From: Pontibacter aquaedesilientis
Lineage (GTDB): Bacteria; Bacteroidota; Bacteroidia; Cytophagales; Hymenobacteraceae
Length of the DNA: 64,000 nucleotides
Reading direction: 5' to 3'
NCBI RefSeq assembly: GCF_014773225.1
Contig: NZ_JACXAJ010000002.1
Span: 496,001-560,000 of the forward strand
Below the pieces are notes generated by a model that searched no databases, was not told where the DNA came from, and saw nothing but the letters and a program-made list of their open reading frames with translations. The position numbers and the translations under genes were made by a program. Below, in pieces: positions 1-9,011 of the stretch; position 1 is the first letter of the stretch, and each line of letters starts with the position of its first letter.

Positions 1-401
1 AAGAAAAGCCAAAGAAGCCAAAATCAAGCTACGCAGTGCCAGGGCTCTACTTCTACGACAACGAGGTGGTGGAGATCGCCAAGAGACTAGAGCCAAGCGT
101 AAGGGGCGAGTATGAAATCACCGATGTAAACCGCGAGTACCTGCGTAGGGGGAAGCTAAAGGTTGGTATCCTAGATAGGGGCACGGCATGGCTTGACACG
201 GGCACTATTCAGTCTCTGATGCAGGCGGCCACCTTCGTGCAGGTGATCGAGGAGCGGCAGGGCCTCAAGATCGGCTGCATTGAGGAGGTGGCCTGGCGCA
301 TGGGCTTCATTAATGATGAAGAGCTAAGGGAAGTGGCAGAGCAATTACGCAAGAGCGGCTACGGAGAGTACCTGCTAGAGCTGTTAAGCGATAAGGTTTA
401 A
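1..401 (+). CDS. rfbA: Glucose-1-phosphate thymidylyltransferase, 3' end only
   Basis: RfbA makes dTDP-glucose from dTTP and glucose-1-phosphate in the cytoplasm, the first step toward dTDP-deoxysugars. The reading frame is already open at base 3 and gives [20 protein letters not shown], the conserved stretch after the nucleotidyl-transfer core. It is followed by [12 protein letters not shown] and GTAWLDTGT, which carry sugar-binding and catalytic residues of the family. The visible 132 residues are roughly the C-terminal 45% of a protein of about 290 residues; the start lies outside the window. GC content here is high (about 65% in the line at 241), unlike the AT-rich genes that begin nine bases after its stop. 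It probably supplies dTDP-sugars for the aminotransferase encoded at 1850. Confidence 0.93.
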   Translation, partial: EKPKKPKSSYAVPGLYFYDNEVVEIAKRLEPSVRGEYEITDVNREYLRRGKLKVGILDRGTAWLDTGTIQSLMQAATFVQVIEERQGLKIGCIEEVAWRMGFINDEELREVAEQLRKSGYGEYLLELLSDKV

Positions 402-410
402 TTATATTTT

Positions 411-1853
411 GTGAGTTTACGACAGAAAACTATATCAGGACTAATCTGGACATTTAGCCAGCAGTTTGGGGTGCAACTCATTAATTTCTTAGTGTCTATT
501 GCACTAGCTAGACTATTGATGCCTTCAGAATTTGGTTTGATAGGAATGATTTCAATTTTTATAGCTATTGGTTCTAGTTTGATTGATAGTGGACTAACCT
601 CTTCATTGATACGGACCATTAATCCTGATCAAAGGGATTATTCAACTGTATTTTTCATCAACTTAGCTGGAAGTGTGGTCATATATTTTATTCTTTTTCT
701 GGCAGCTCCATTAATTGCTAATTTTTATGATCAACCTATACTTGAGAGTATAGTAAGAGTATTTACCTTCTCCTTTATTATCAATGCATTCGCAGGTGTA
801 CAAAGTGCTAGGCTTACAAAGGAAATGAACTTTAAGCTACAGATGACTATTCAGATACCATCAATTATTGTTAGTGGTATTATAGGAGTTGTTCTGGCAG
901 TTCAAGGCTATGGAGTATGGAGCTTGGTTTATATGAACTTGTCTCAGTCATTTTTATCAACACTACAACTGTGGCTGCGCAGCGGTTGGAGACCTAGCTT
1001 AATTTTGGATAAAGAAAAACTAAAACATCATTTTAAATTTGGTTATAAATTAACCTTATCAGGTCTTCTAGATACAATTTATAATAATGCTTATAATCTA
1101 ATAATTGGTAAATATTTTTCTGCTGCACAACTAGGTTACTATACAAGGGCTCAATCTTTAAAACAACTTCCTGTTAATAATATCTCTAGGGCGCTAAACA
1201 AGGTTACATACCCTCTTTTCGCTTCTATACAAAATGATAATTTAAAGCTGCGGGCTGTTTATAGTAAGATAATGCGGCAAGTAATATTTTGGCTAGCTCC
1301 GACCATGGCAATCTTATTTATTTTTGCTTTGCCTATTTTTCAGATACTGTTTGGGGAAAAATGGCTGCCGGCAGTGCCTTACTTTCAGATTTTGTGTTTT
1401 GTAGGAGTTCTTCATCCTCTGCACTCATATAATCTGAACATTTTGAAAGTTAAAGGCAGGAGCGACTTATTTTTAAAGCTAGAAATAATAAAGAAGATAT
1501 ATACAACCATAGGTATAGCTTGTGCGATTCCTTTTGGCATAATAGGGCTGCTTTGGTGGCAAGTTATATCATCAATAGTTGGATTAATCATAAATGCATG
1601 GTATAGTGGTAAATTGATTAATTACCCTCTGAATGAGCAGTTAATAGATATTGTTCCAATTTTTAGTTTATCAATAGTAGTCGGAGCTATTATTTACTCT
1701 TTTGATTACTTTTTTAGTAGTGCGATTTTATTATCAGATATCTGGAGAATAATGTTTTTCCCGATACTTTATTTTCTGTTTTACCTTGGGTTAAGTTATA
1801 TAATAAAAATAAAATCCCTAGCTGATTTTACACAATTAATTCTTAAGAAATGA
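411..1853 (+). CDS. Wzx-type polysaccharide flippase (MOP superfamily)
   Basis: This inner-membrane protein probably flips lipid-linked oligosaccharide units to the periplasmic face for polymerisation. The 480 residues are strongly hydrophobic, with about 12 to 14 likely membrane segments. The N-terminal stretch (GLIWTFSQQFGVQLINFLVSIALARLL is interrupted here by family-typical polar residues; ARLLMPSEFGLIGM follows) matches lipopolysaccharide exporters of the WzxC/polysaccharide_synt group. The start is GTG at 411, since no ATG is suitably placed and the gene begins nine bases after rfbA. Its last four bases overlap the next gene (ATGA), indicating translational coupling. Base composition drops abruptly to about 30% GC here. 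A teichoic acid or capsule exporter of the same superfamily is possible, but the context favours Wzx. Confidence 0.88.
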   Translation: MSLRQKTISGLIWTFSQQFGVQLINFLVSIALARLLMPSEFGLIGMISIFIAIGSSLIDSGLTSSLIRTINPDQRDYSTVFFINLAGSVVIYFILFLAAPLIANFYDQPILESIVRVFTFSFIINAFAGVQSARLTKEMNFKLQMTIQIPSIIVSGIIGVVLAVQGYGVWSLVYMNLSQSFLSTLQLWLRSGWRPSLILDKEKLKHHFKFGYKLTLSGLLDTIYNNAYNLIIGKYFSAAQLGYYTRAQSLKQLPVNNISRALNKVTYPLFASIQNDNLKLRAVYSKIMRQVIFWLAPTMAILFIFALPIFQILFGEKWLPAVPYFQILCFVGVLHPLHSYNLNILKVKGRSDLFLKLEIIKKIYTTIGIACAIPFGIIGLLWWQVISSIVGLIINAWYSGKLINYPLNEQLIDIVPIFSLSIVVGAIIYSFDYFFSSAILLSDIWRIMFFPILYFLFYLGLSYIIKIKSLADFTQLILKK

Positions 1854-2929
1854 TACCTGTAACAAAGCCTTTTTTGCCTTCCCAGGAAGAATATAATAAA
1901 TATTTGAGTGCAATATGGGAGCGCCAATGGCTTACCAATAATGGACCACTCGTAAATGAGTTAGAGTTGAGGTTAAAAGATTATTTAAAAGTTAAGCACC
2001 TTTTATATGTATCTAATGGAACATTGGCATTACAGATAGCAATTAAAGCCTTGGATCTAAAAGGAGAAATAATTACTACTCCTTTCTCTTTTTCTGCTAC
2101 TACTGGTAGTATAGTGTGGGAGGGGTGTGAGCCTGTATTTGTTGATATAGATGCAGACACACTGAATATTGACCCTACAAGCATAGAGGCAGCAATAACA
2201 CCTAAAACGACTGCTATTTTAGCAACACATGTATATGGTAATGCCTGTGATATTAATAGCATTGATTCTATCGCAAAGAAATATAATCTAAAGGTTATTT
2301 ATGATGCAGCTCATTGCTTTGGAGTCAAATATAAAGGGCAATCTATTTTCAATTTTGGAGATATAAGTACAACGAGCTTTCATGCAACAAAGCTCTTTCA
2401 TACAATTGAAGGTGGAGCATTAGTGACTAACTCACCTGAATTAACATACAAAATGTCTTATTTGAGAAGCTTTGGAAACATTAGCCCTGAAGAATTTGCA
2501 GGAGTTGGGACTAATGCTAAAAACTCTGAGTTTCATGCCGCAATGGGATTATGCGTACTAGAGCGGATTGATCAAATTTTGAATGTAAGAAAAGTTATTT
2601 GTGAGCGTTATAATTTAATGCTTAGTACATTAAACGCTAAAAGAATTAAAATACAATCTGAATGCTCTTGGAATCACTCGTATTTTCCTATAATCTTTGA
2701 AACTGAGGAAGCTTTGCTAAAAGCATTAAAATTATTGAATGATAATAAGGTTTACCCAAGAAGGTACTTTTACCCATCTTTAAATACCTTGCCATTCCTT
2801 AAAAGTCAAGAAATGCCAATTGCTGAAAGTGTGTCTAAAAGGATACTCTGCCTTCCTTTATACCATACCCTAAATATTGAAGAAGTGGATTTTATAGCTA
2901 GATTACTTTTAAGAGCACAAAATAATTAG
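1850..2929 (+). CDS. DegT/DnrJ/EryC1/StrS-family sugar aminotransferase
   Basis: This is a PLP-dependent enzyme expected to transfer an amino group from glutamate to a keto-sugar nucleotide, probably dTDP-4-keto-6-deoxyglucose, given rfbA nearby. The 359 residues have the family's signatures: VSNGTLALQIA near 54-64 binds the cofactor phosphate, YDAAH has the ring-binding Asp at about 152, and HATKLFHTIEGG holds the Schiff-base lysine at about 181. The KLFHTIEGG form resembles VioA/FdtB-type enzymes, so Qui4N or a 3-amino-6-deoxyhexose is a reasonable product, but the regiochemistry cannot be read from the sequence. It overlaps the flippase gene by four bases and is followed after one base by wbqC, forming a tight operon. 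Confidence 0.9.
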   Translation: MIPVTKPFLPSQEEYNKYLSAIWERQWLTNNGPLVNELELRLKDYLKVKHLLYVSNGTLALQIAIKALDLKGEIITTPFSFSATTGSIVWEGCEPVFVDIDADTLNIDPTSIEAAITPKTTAILATHVYGNACDINSIDSIAKKYNLKVIYDAAHCFGVKYKGQSIFNFGDISTTSFHATKLFHTIEGGALVTNSPELTYKMSYLRSFGNISPEEFAGVGTNAKNSEFHAAMGLCVLERIDQILNVRKVICERYNLMLSTLNAKRIKIQSECSWNHSYFPIIFETEEALLKALKLLNDNKVYPRRYFYPSLNTLPFLKSQEMPIAESVSKRILCLPLYHTLNIEEVDFIARLLLRAQNN

Positions 2930-2930
2930 T

Positions 2931-3641
2931 ATGACACTAGCTATAATGCAGCCTTACATATTCCCCTATATTGGCTATTTTCAGCTTATAAATGCTGTAG
3001 ATAAATTTGTCATTTATGATGATGTTAATTTTATTAAGCAAGGGTGGATAAATAGGAACAGAATTTTACTACATGGGAAAGAGCACCTTTTTACAGTACC
3101 ATTAGAAGGAGCAAGTTCATTCAAACTTATTAGAGAAACAGAACTAAATTACAAGTCTTATAGAACTTGGGAAGTGAAGTTCTTGAAATCCCTTGAACAG
3201 TCTTATAAAAAGGCATCCAACTTTGGAGATTGTTTTGAGCTCATGCAAAAGGTATTCAAAAGGATAGAAGGTCAAACTAATATTGCTGATTTAGCCGTAG
3301 CAAGTATAGTAGAAGTTTGCAATTATTTAGAATTAAAAACTGAAATAAAGTTAACATCTACAATTTATGATAATCAAAATTTGTCTGCACAAAGTAGAGT
3401 GATAGACATATGTATTAAAGAGGCAGCTTTAAAATATATAAATCCAGAGGGTGGCCAAAGCCTATATGATCACATGGTTTTTGAAGAACATGGTCTTCAA
3501 TTAAAATTTATTAAAGTTGGTTTAGATGAGTACAAGCAGTTTAATCTACCTTTTTCAAAGGGATTATCCATTATAGATGTTTTGATGTTTAACCCTAGAG
3601 AAAGGGTAAAACAAATGGTAAATAATTATAATCTACTTTAA
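2931..3641 (+). CDS. WbqC-family protein
   Basis: A 236-residue cytoplasmic protein of the WbqC family, recognised by its N-terminal MQPYIFPYIGYFQL and the following YDDVNFIKQGWINRNRI (residues about 6-43). The family recurs in O-antigen clusters next to amino-sugar aminotransferases, and is suspected to modify or acylate the amino group, but I know of no firmly established reaction. Here it sits directly between the aminotransferase and an acyltransferase, which fits a role in tailoring a dTDP-amino-sugar. There is no signal peptide or membrane segment. The later sequence (INPEGGQSLYDH, about 167-178) is also conserved in the family. The gene starts one base after the previous stop. Confidence 0.87.
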   Translation: MTLAIMQPYIFPYIGYFQLINAVDKFVIYDDVNFIKQGWINRNRILLHGKEHLFTVPLEGASSFKLIRETELNYKSYRTWEVKFLKSLEQSYKKASNFGDCFELMQKVFKRIEGQTNIADLAVASIVEVCNYLELKTEIKLTSTIYDNQNLSAQSRVIDICIKEAALKYINPEGGQSLYDHMVFEEHGLQLKFIKVGLDEYKQFNLPFSKGLSIIDVLMFNPRERVKQMVNNYNLL

Positions 3642-3664
3642 ATAATCTTAAAAGTATAATAAAA

Positions 3665-4351
3665 ATGGAACAGAAAAAAATTATAATATTTGGTGTGAGT
3701 CAACTGGCAAGTCTTGCTCATTTCTACTTCAAATATGATAGCCCTCATGCAGTAGTAGCCTTCACTGTTGATAAGGATTATATACAAGCTGATACTTTTG
3801 AAGGGTTGCCTGTAGTTCCATTTGAAGATATAGAGAAACTGTATTCAACGGAAGAATATTATATGTTCTTGCCTATCAGTTTCAAACAAATGAGCCATTT
3901 AAGGCGTGAAAAATATGAAGCAGCAAAGGCTAAAGGGTACAAGTGCGTAAGCTATGTTAGCTCTAAAGCGACAACTTGGCCAGATCTAAATATTGGTGAA
4001 AATTGCTTTATCTTCGAGGATAATACAATCCAACCATATGTGAAGATAGGTAATAACTGTGTCTTATGGAGTGGTAACCATATTGGGCATCATACAGAAA
4101 TTAAAGATCATGTCTTCTTGACATCACATGTAGTTATATCTGGTTGCTGTGTAGTAGAAGAGAATTCATTTTTTGGGGTGAATTCTACTGTCCGTGATGA
4201 AACAATAATAGGCAAGGAAACATTAGTGGGTATGGGTGCTATAATTACGAAAGACACACCAGAAGGTAGTATCTGGATTGGTGCAAAAAGTACTCAAAGA
4301 GAATCTAAAAGTAATCAGATAGATAGTATATCTCACAAAACTAATGGCTAA
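3665..4351 (+). CDS. PglD/NeuD-like sugar O- or N-acyltransferase, left-handed beta-helix
   Basis: This 228-residue protein has two parts. An N-terminal Rossmann-like PglD_N domain (KIIIFGVSQLASLAHFYF, from residue about 5) is followed from about 110 by imperfect hexapeptide repeats (IGENCFIFEDNTIQPYVKIG and onward) that build a left-handed beta-helix. SGNHIGHHTEI at about 137 contains the histidine that acts as general base in PglD-type acetyltransferases. It probably acylates a sugar amino group with an acyl-CoA. Placement after the aminotransferase and wbqC suggests it acts on that dTDP-amino sugar. It could instead serve the UDP-sugar made by the PglF/PglE pair, because no other PglD-like gene is visible near them. 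Confidence 0.85.
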   Translation: MEQKKIIIFGVSQLASLAHFYFKYDSPHAVVAFTVDKDYIQADTFEGLPVVPFEDIEKLYSTEEYYMFLPISFKQMSHLRREKYEAAKAKGYKCVSYVSSKATTWPDLNIGENCFIFEDNTIQPYVKIGNNCVLWSGNHIGHHTEIKDHVFLTSHVVISGCCVVEENSFFGVNSTVRDETIIGKETLVGMGAIITKDTPEGSIWIGAKSTQRESKSNQIDSISHKTNG

Positions 4352-4353
4352 TT

Positions 4354-5292
4354 ATGTGGGAAAAAAAAGGAGTATTATTTAATACTGATAACAATTACGA
4401 ATGGATGGTAAGCCATGCATGCGTTCCTACTGCTTTGGTGTTACCAGACAACAGAATTAGGATATACTTCGCTCCTAGAAATAACAAGGGGCAAAGTATA
4501 CCTACATATATTGAGGTCTCTGGAGAGAACCCATCTGAAGTGCTTTATGTACACGACAAACCAATTTTGCCATTAGGTAAAATTGGTACATTCGATGACG
4601 GTGGTATCATGCCATGTTCTGTAGTTGAAACTGAAGGCAAGATATACATATACTATGTGGGCTGGAATCCCAGTGTGTCTGTTCCTTATAGGAATGCAAT
4701 TGGGTTAGCTATCAGTAAAGACGGAGGAAAAAGCTTCAATAAATTATTTGATGGTCCTGTGGTTGATCGTAATAGATATGAGCCTTACTTTACTGCATCT
4801 CCGTTTGCATATAAGGACAAAGACTGTTGGCACCTGTGGTATGCTTCATCTACAGGGTTTGTGATGGTACAGGGTAAGCCTGAGCCTTTATACGTTATCA
4901 AATACGCGTCATCTATTGATGGTATTAACTGGGAAAGAAATAATAAAATTTGTATCGAACCCAAAAGTGAATTCGAAGCTAATGCTAGGCCCACTGTTAT
5001 AAAAGAAAATTCTCTTTATAAAATGTGGTTTTGCTATAGAGACAGTTATGACTATAGAGATGGTACAGGTAGTTATAAAATAGGTTATGCAGAATCTTTT
5101 GACGGGGTTACCTGGAACAGAAAAGATGAAGAGGCTGGTATTGTACTTTCAAAAACTGGATGGGATAGTCTTATGCAAACTTATCCTTCAGTCATTGATT
5201 GGAAGGGCCGTAAGTATATGTTTTATAACGGTAATGGATTCGGGAAAACTGGTATTGGTTGGGCAGAATGGCATGACCAGTTATCAAGTTAA
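4354..5292 (+). CDS. Beta-propeller protein of the GH43/GH32/GH130-like fold, no signal peptide
   Basis: This 312-residue protein shows the blade pattern of five-bladed propeller glycosidases: repeated strand pairs such as RIRIYFAPRN, KIYIYYVGWN, CWHLWYAS, YKMWFCYRD and KYMFYNGNGFG, each with SxDG-type turns (ISKDGGKSF, SSIDGINW, ESFDGVTW). No export signal is present, so it probably works in the cytoplasm. Similar genes occur in other glycan-assembly clusters, but I do not know their reaction; a hydrolase, a phosphorylase or a transferase on a nucleotide- or lipid-linked sugar are all possible. It follows the acyltransferase gene by two bases and precedes a GT2 gene by seven. I cannot assign catalytic acids with confidence. 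Confidence 0.75.
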   Translation: MWEKKGVLFNTDNNYEWMVSHACVPTALVLPDNRIRIYFAPRNNKGQSIPTYIEVSGENPSEVLYVHDKPILPLGKIGTFDDGGIMPCSVVETEGKIYIYYVGWNPSVSVPYRNAIGLAISKDGGKSFNKLFDGPVVDRNRYEPYFTASPFAYKDKDCWHLWYASSTGFVMVQGKPEPLYVIKYASSIDGINWERNNKICIEPKSEFEANARPTVIKENSLYKMWFCYRDSYDYRDGTGSYKIGYAESFDGVTWNRKDEEAGIVLSKTGWDSLMQTYPSVIDWKGRKYMFYNGNGFGKTGIGWAEWHDQLSS

Positions 5293-5299
5293 ATAAACT

Positions 5300-6217
5300 A
5301 TGGATATAAAACCGATGGTTAGTGTTTCACTAATCACATATAATCAAGTAAGATATATTCGTAGAGCAATAGAAAGTATTCTTGCTCAAAAGATAAATTT
5401 TGAATACGAAATAATTGTTGGTGATGATTTTTCATCTGATGGAACGAGAGAAATCCTATTAGAATATCAACAAAAATTTCCAGCTATTATAAAGCCTATT
5501 TTGCATTCTCAACGGAATAATGGCATACCAGGAAAATTAAATTATATATCAACAATATATGCGGCAACTGGTAAGTATATTGCCTTATTAGATGGTGATG
5601 ATTATTGGGATGATCCTAGTAAATTACAAAAGCAGGTAAGTTTTTTAGAGCAAAATCCTGAATATGTTATCTCGTTTCATGATAGTGTAGTTGTTGATGG
5701 AGAAGGAAATCTATTGAAAAAGTCAAAGCTCGGGGTACAGAGGCAAAGGAACTTAACCGGTGAAGAAGTAATTAATGGGGCATTAATACCGGCAAATACT
5801 GCTCTCTTTAGAAATAGATTATTCAGATCTTTTCCAGACGAATTTTATAGTGTATTGAATGGTGACACCTTTACATTTGCACTGTTAGCACAACATGGTA
5901 ACGCCTATTATCATGCTGATATAGTGCCGAGCGGTTATACAATGCATAATACTGGTGTATGGAGTCAAAGCAACCTAGAATTTAGGCATAATGAAACACT
6001 ACATACATATGAGATGCTATTAAATGTTATTGATATTAAGTATAAAAGTATTGTAAAAAAACATCTATTCATTAAAAAAATAAAAACTGTAAAATTCCAA
6101 AATACTAAGATTAAAAAATTAAAAACCTATTTTTCTTCCTTTAAATACTTCTTCTTTGATAAAAATATTATCAATGTTGCGATATACAGCGCATATTCAA
6201 TGCTAAGAGGCAGATGA
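5300..6217 (+). CDS. Glycosyltransferase family 2
   Basis: A 305-residue GT-A glycosyltransferase that should add a sugar from a nucleotide donor to the growing lipid-linked glycan at the cytoplasmic side of the inner membrane. The N-terminus SVSLITYNQVRYIRRAIESI is the usual GT2 opening. VGDDFSSDGT (about 40-49) and YIALLDGDDYWDD (about 92-104) contain the nucleotide- and metal-binding acidic residues (DGDD as the DxD motif). The C-terminal part is Lys-rich with a hydrophobic end (YFFFDKNIINVAIYSAYSM), possibly a membrane contact. Donor and linkage cannot be predicted. AT-rich like its neighbours. Confidence 0.9.
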   Translation: MDIKPMVSVSLITYNQVRYIRRAIESILAQKINFEYEIIVGDDFSSDGTREILLEYQQKFPAIIKPILHSQRNNGIPGKLNYISTIYAATGKYIALLDGDDYWDDPSKLQKQVSFLEQNPEYVISFHDSVVVDGEGNLLKKSKLGVQRQRNLTGEEVINGALIPANTALFRNRLFRSFPDEFYSVLNGDTFTFALLAQHGNAYYHADIVPSGYTMHNTGVWSQSNLEFRHNETLHTYEMLLNVIDIKYKSIVKKHLFIKKIKTVKFQNTKIKKLKTYFSSFKYFFFDKNIINVAIYSAYSMLRGR

Positions 6218-6257
6218 AATAAGTTGTATATCATAGCTCTTTTAAATTTTACCATAA

Positions 6258-7118
6258 ATGCCTTCTGTTTCAGTAATTATTCCAATATATAACTCTGCTA
6301 AAACTATTAGGAGAGCAGTAGAATCTGCCTTAAATAATAATAGTGTTAAAGAAGTTATTTTAATTGAAGACGGTTCTTCAGATGAATCTTTAGAGAAATG
6401 TAAGGAATTGATAGAGACATATCCTTTATTAAAATTACTAACCCATGAAGATGGTATAAATAAAGGGGCAAATGTAAGTAGAAATTTAGGCTTGTATGAA
6501 GCGTCAGGCGAATGGATTCAGTTTTTAGACGCTGATGATGAGCTATTAAACAACAAAATAGATCATCAGATAAAGTTAGTAAAAAATAATCCTTCAAGTA
6601 ATCTGGTAATTGGGAATTATGTCTATATTAAAGCAAAATCACAGCTAAAAATTAAGTCAAATCTGTCACCTTGGCTAGGGCTAATTGATAGTAATCTAGG
6701 GATCACTAGTGCTAATTTGTGGAAAACAGATGCAATTAGAAGAGTTGGAGGATGGGAAACAGCATTAACTAGTAGTCAGGAGTATGATTTAATTTTTAGG
6801 CTTATGCAAAATAATCCTTTGGTAATATATGATGATGCTTTTTTAACTAAAATCCATGCAGCACAGAACTCTATTTCAAGATCGAAAAATAGAATCCAAG
6901 AAAATACAATAAACCGACTTAAGCTTAGAATAGAAATTAGAGATTATTTAAAAAAGAATAACTTATTGACTATAGACAAAAAGCTTTTCTTAGACGGCTT
7001 TATAGGAAGAAATGTGAACTATTTAAAACGAGAGGAAAGAAGCAAATTTAAATTTAATCCTTTACTATTCAGTATGTATAAATTATACCTGAGAGTAAAC
7101 AGATTAAATATTATTTGA
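6258..7118 (+). CDS. Glycosyltransferase family 2
   Basis: A 286-residue GT2 enzyme. SVSVIIPIYNSAKTIRRAVE opens the GT-A domain, LIEDGSSDES (about 35-44) binds the nucleotide, and WIQFLDADDELL (about 90-101) supplies the DxD-type metal site. SQEYDLIFRLMQNNP at about 173-187 contains the acidic patch expected to hold the catalytic base (the family's ED/QEYD region). The protein is probably cytoplasmic and acts on a lipid-linked acceptor. It differs clearly from the GT2 enzymes encoded at 5300 and 8138, so each may form a different linkage. It is separated from the previous gene by 40 AT-rich bases. Confidence 0.9.
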   Translation: MPSVSVIIPIYNSAKTIRRAVESALNNNSVKEVILIEDGSSDESLEKCKELIETYPLLKLLTHEDGINKGANVSRNLGLYEASGEWIQFLDADDELLNNKIDHQIKLVKNNPSSNLVIGNYVYIKAKSQLKIKSNLSPWLGLIDSNLGITSANLWKTDAIRRVGGWETALTSSQEYDLIFRLMQNNPLVIYDDAFLTKIHAAQNSISRSKNRIQENTINRLKLRIEIRDYLKKNNLLTIDKKLFLDGFIGRNVNYLKREERSKFKFNPLLFSMYKLYLRVNRLNII

Positions 7119-7149
7119 TGCTGTAGCCCGATAGAACCGGAGTAATATA

Positions 7150-7221
7150 ATGTCAGAATATATCATCAAGTTAAAAGAATATCTTCAATTACCTACAAGC
7201 ATAACAATATGCCTTTACTAA
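7150..7221 (+). other. Short open frame, possible leader peptide or gene remnant
   Basis: An ATG at 7150 opens a 23-codon frame (MSEYIIKLKEYLQLPTSITI, then CLY and stop) that runs 13 bases into the TupA-like gene at 7209. It is preceded by a modest purine run. Nothing shows that it is translated. It may be the surviving start of a lost cluster gene or simply chance in AT-rich DNA. It is recorded because it overlaps a real start. Confidence 0.15.
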
Positions 7222-8081
7222 AACTTGTAAATAAATTAAATAGAAAACTGAATTCTAATAATGAGTTTTTCAAGAGAATCAAATATAGGCATACTACTTT
7301 CTGGTTGAACGGTAATGATAAGGACAATATATCACATAGAGTTCAGTACGCTACAGACTCTGTTGAGGAATGGAAGGATGTTGAAAATTGGCAACGTAAG
7401 CTAAGCAACAAACACAACTCCAGGGAATTTGCTATTAAGTTTGGTTGTAGAGTACCTTATTTATACTGGCAGGGCAGAAATTTTAATAGTATACCTTTTG
7501 ACACCTTGCCAGATAATTATGTTATTCGGCCAACTACTGGTGCGGGCGGTAAGATGGTATTTGTAATGCAAAAGGGGCTAAATTTATTTGATGGCCATAC
7601 TTATGCACCTCAGCAAATAATAGATGTTTTGTCTGTAGCTGCTGCTAAGAAGCCTGATTTAGAATTTCTTATAGAGGAGTTTGTTACAAATGAAAAGGGA
7701 GAGTTTAAAATTCCTGATGACTATAAGTTATACATGTTTAATGGAAAAGTGGCATGTATACAAGTGATTAACCGACAGAGCCCTTCTAAAGGCAGAGTTC
7801 AGTTTTATGACGAAAATTGGGGCAATTTAAAGAGAGTTCAGTTTTCATATGAAAATGGTGAGCGACAAGACCCGCCGAAATGTTTACCAGAGATGTTGGA
7901 ATATGCTAAGAGGATTAGTAAAGAATATCAAATCTTTGCAAGGATTGATTTTTATGCAACGCACAATGGAGCTGTTTTTGGTGAAATCACCCCTACTCCA
8001 TTTCAAGGAAAGGGATTCACTTTTTTCGGGAATAAACTTTTGATAAAGTATTGGGATACATATTGTAAGGGATTGATATAA
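7209..8081 (+). CDS. TupA-like ATP-grasp ligase
   Basis: A 290-residue ATP-grasp enzyme related to TupA, the amidoligase linked to teichuronopeptide synthesis. Such enzymes activate a carboxylate with ATP and join it to an amine. The central fold is visible as NYVIRPTTGAGGKMVFVM (about 102-119, nucleotide-binding strand and glycine-rich loop), FLIEEFVTN (about 155-163), DDYKLYMFNGKV (about 173-184) and FARIDFYA...FGEITPTPFQGKG (about 241-270, the metal-binding region). It probably attaches an amino acid or another carboxylic group to a sugar of this glycan. It lies between two GT2 genes. The substrate is unknown. No membrane segment or signal peptide is seen. Confidence 0.82.
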   Translation: MPLLKLVNKLNRKLNSNNEFFKRIKYRHTTFWLNGNDKDNISHRVQYATDSVEEWKDVENWQRKLSNKHNSREFAIKFGCRVPYLYWQGRNFNSIPFDTLPDNYVIRPTTGAGGKMVFVMQKGLNLFDGHTYAPQQIIDVLSVAAAKKPDLEFLIEEFVTNEKGEFKIPDDYKLYMFNGKVACIQVINRQSPSKGRVQFYDENWGNLKRVQFSYENGERQDPPKCLPEMLEYAKRISKEYQIFARIDFYATHNGAVFGEITPTPFQGKGFTFFGNKLLIKYWDTYCKGLI

Positions 8082-8137
8082 TATATAACTGTAAAACGAG
8101 CTCCGATAAGCTTCTTAAATATCCTTGCCCTTTTAAA

Positions 8138-8992
8138 ATGATAGAATCGTTTGCTAAAAAAGATGGTGCAATGCCTTTAGTGTCAATAGTTGTACCAACT
8201 TATAACAGAGGTGATATAATAAGTACTACTATCGAAAGTATAATCAAACAAACTTATATCTGCTGGGAATTACTGATAGTAGATGATGGGTCTACGGATG
8301 ACACTGAAGATATAGTTAAATCTTTTGCTGCTGTAGATATTAGAATTAAATATTACGCAAGGCCGAACAATAGGAAGAAAGGGGCCAACAGTTGCCGAAA
8401 TTATGGATATGAGCACGCTAAAGGAAAATTTATCAAGTGGGTTGACTCAGATGATATTTTGATTCCTGAGGCATTATTTAAACAAATTCAATTAATATCA
8501 ATTGACCCAGAATATAAGGTTTGCTTTGCTTATGGTCGCTTTTTCAATGATGAAACCTCGGAATTAGAAGAAGGCTGGGCACGAAAATACACTTCTGAGA
8601 ATCTGCTTTGGGATTATATTCGAAATATTATAAGATGGCCAGTAGGAGGACCATTATGGGAAATGAGTTTTTTTGAAAGTTCACCCTTTAATGAAAAACT
8701 GAAGAATTCCCAAGAGTGGTTAATGCATGGCGAGCAAGTCATTAAACTGAAGACCAATAATTATGTTATATTATCCGAAGATATATATCTTATAAGAAGG
8801 GGTAATGTAAGGATGAGTTCTAGCAGAAGTAGTGGGTATTATTATAATTCTGCGAAAGCAAGAACATCCTTATTACTAAGTCATCTTAAATCTAAAGCTG
8901 TTTCTTCAAGCATTATTATAGAGTTAACAAAGCAGATACTTGTGTTTTCTTATCATACAACTAAAAGTGCTGTGTTAACAATTACAAAATAG
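8138..8992 (+). CDS. Glycosyltransferase family 2
   Basis: A GT2 enzyme of up to 284 residues. PLVSIVVPTYNRGDIISTTI, VDDGSTDDT (about 48-56) and FIKWVDSDDIL (about 99-109) are the classic GT-A motifs, the last holding the metal-binding DSDD. NNRKKGANSCRNYG is the conserved region between them. Two starts are possible: ATG at 8138, or ATG at 8171, which gives MPLVSIVVPTYN and matches typical family starts better; the longer form is listed because both are in frame. EWLMHGEQ near 191 may carry the catalytic base. It is expected to act on lipid-linked intermediates at the cytoplasmic membrane face. Confidence 0.88.
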   Translation: MIESFAKKDGAMPLVSIVVPTYNRGDIISTTIESIIKQTYICWELLIVDDGSTDDTEDIVKSFAAVDIRIKYYARPNNRKKGANSCRNYGYEHAKGKFIKWVDSDDILIPEALFKQIQLISIDPEYKVCFAYGRFFNDETSELEEGWARKYTSENLLWDYIRNIIRWPVGGPLWEMSFFESSPFNEKLKNSQEWLMHGEQVIKLKTNNYVILSEDIYLIRRGNVRMSSSRSSGYYYNSAKARTSLLLSHLKSKAVSSSIIIELTKQILVFSYHTTKSAVLTITK

Positions 8993-9011
8993 ACTAGCGT
9001 ATCAAAATCTA

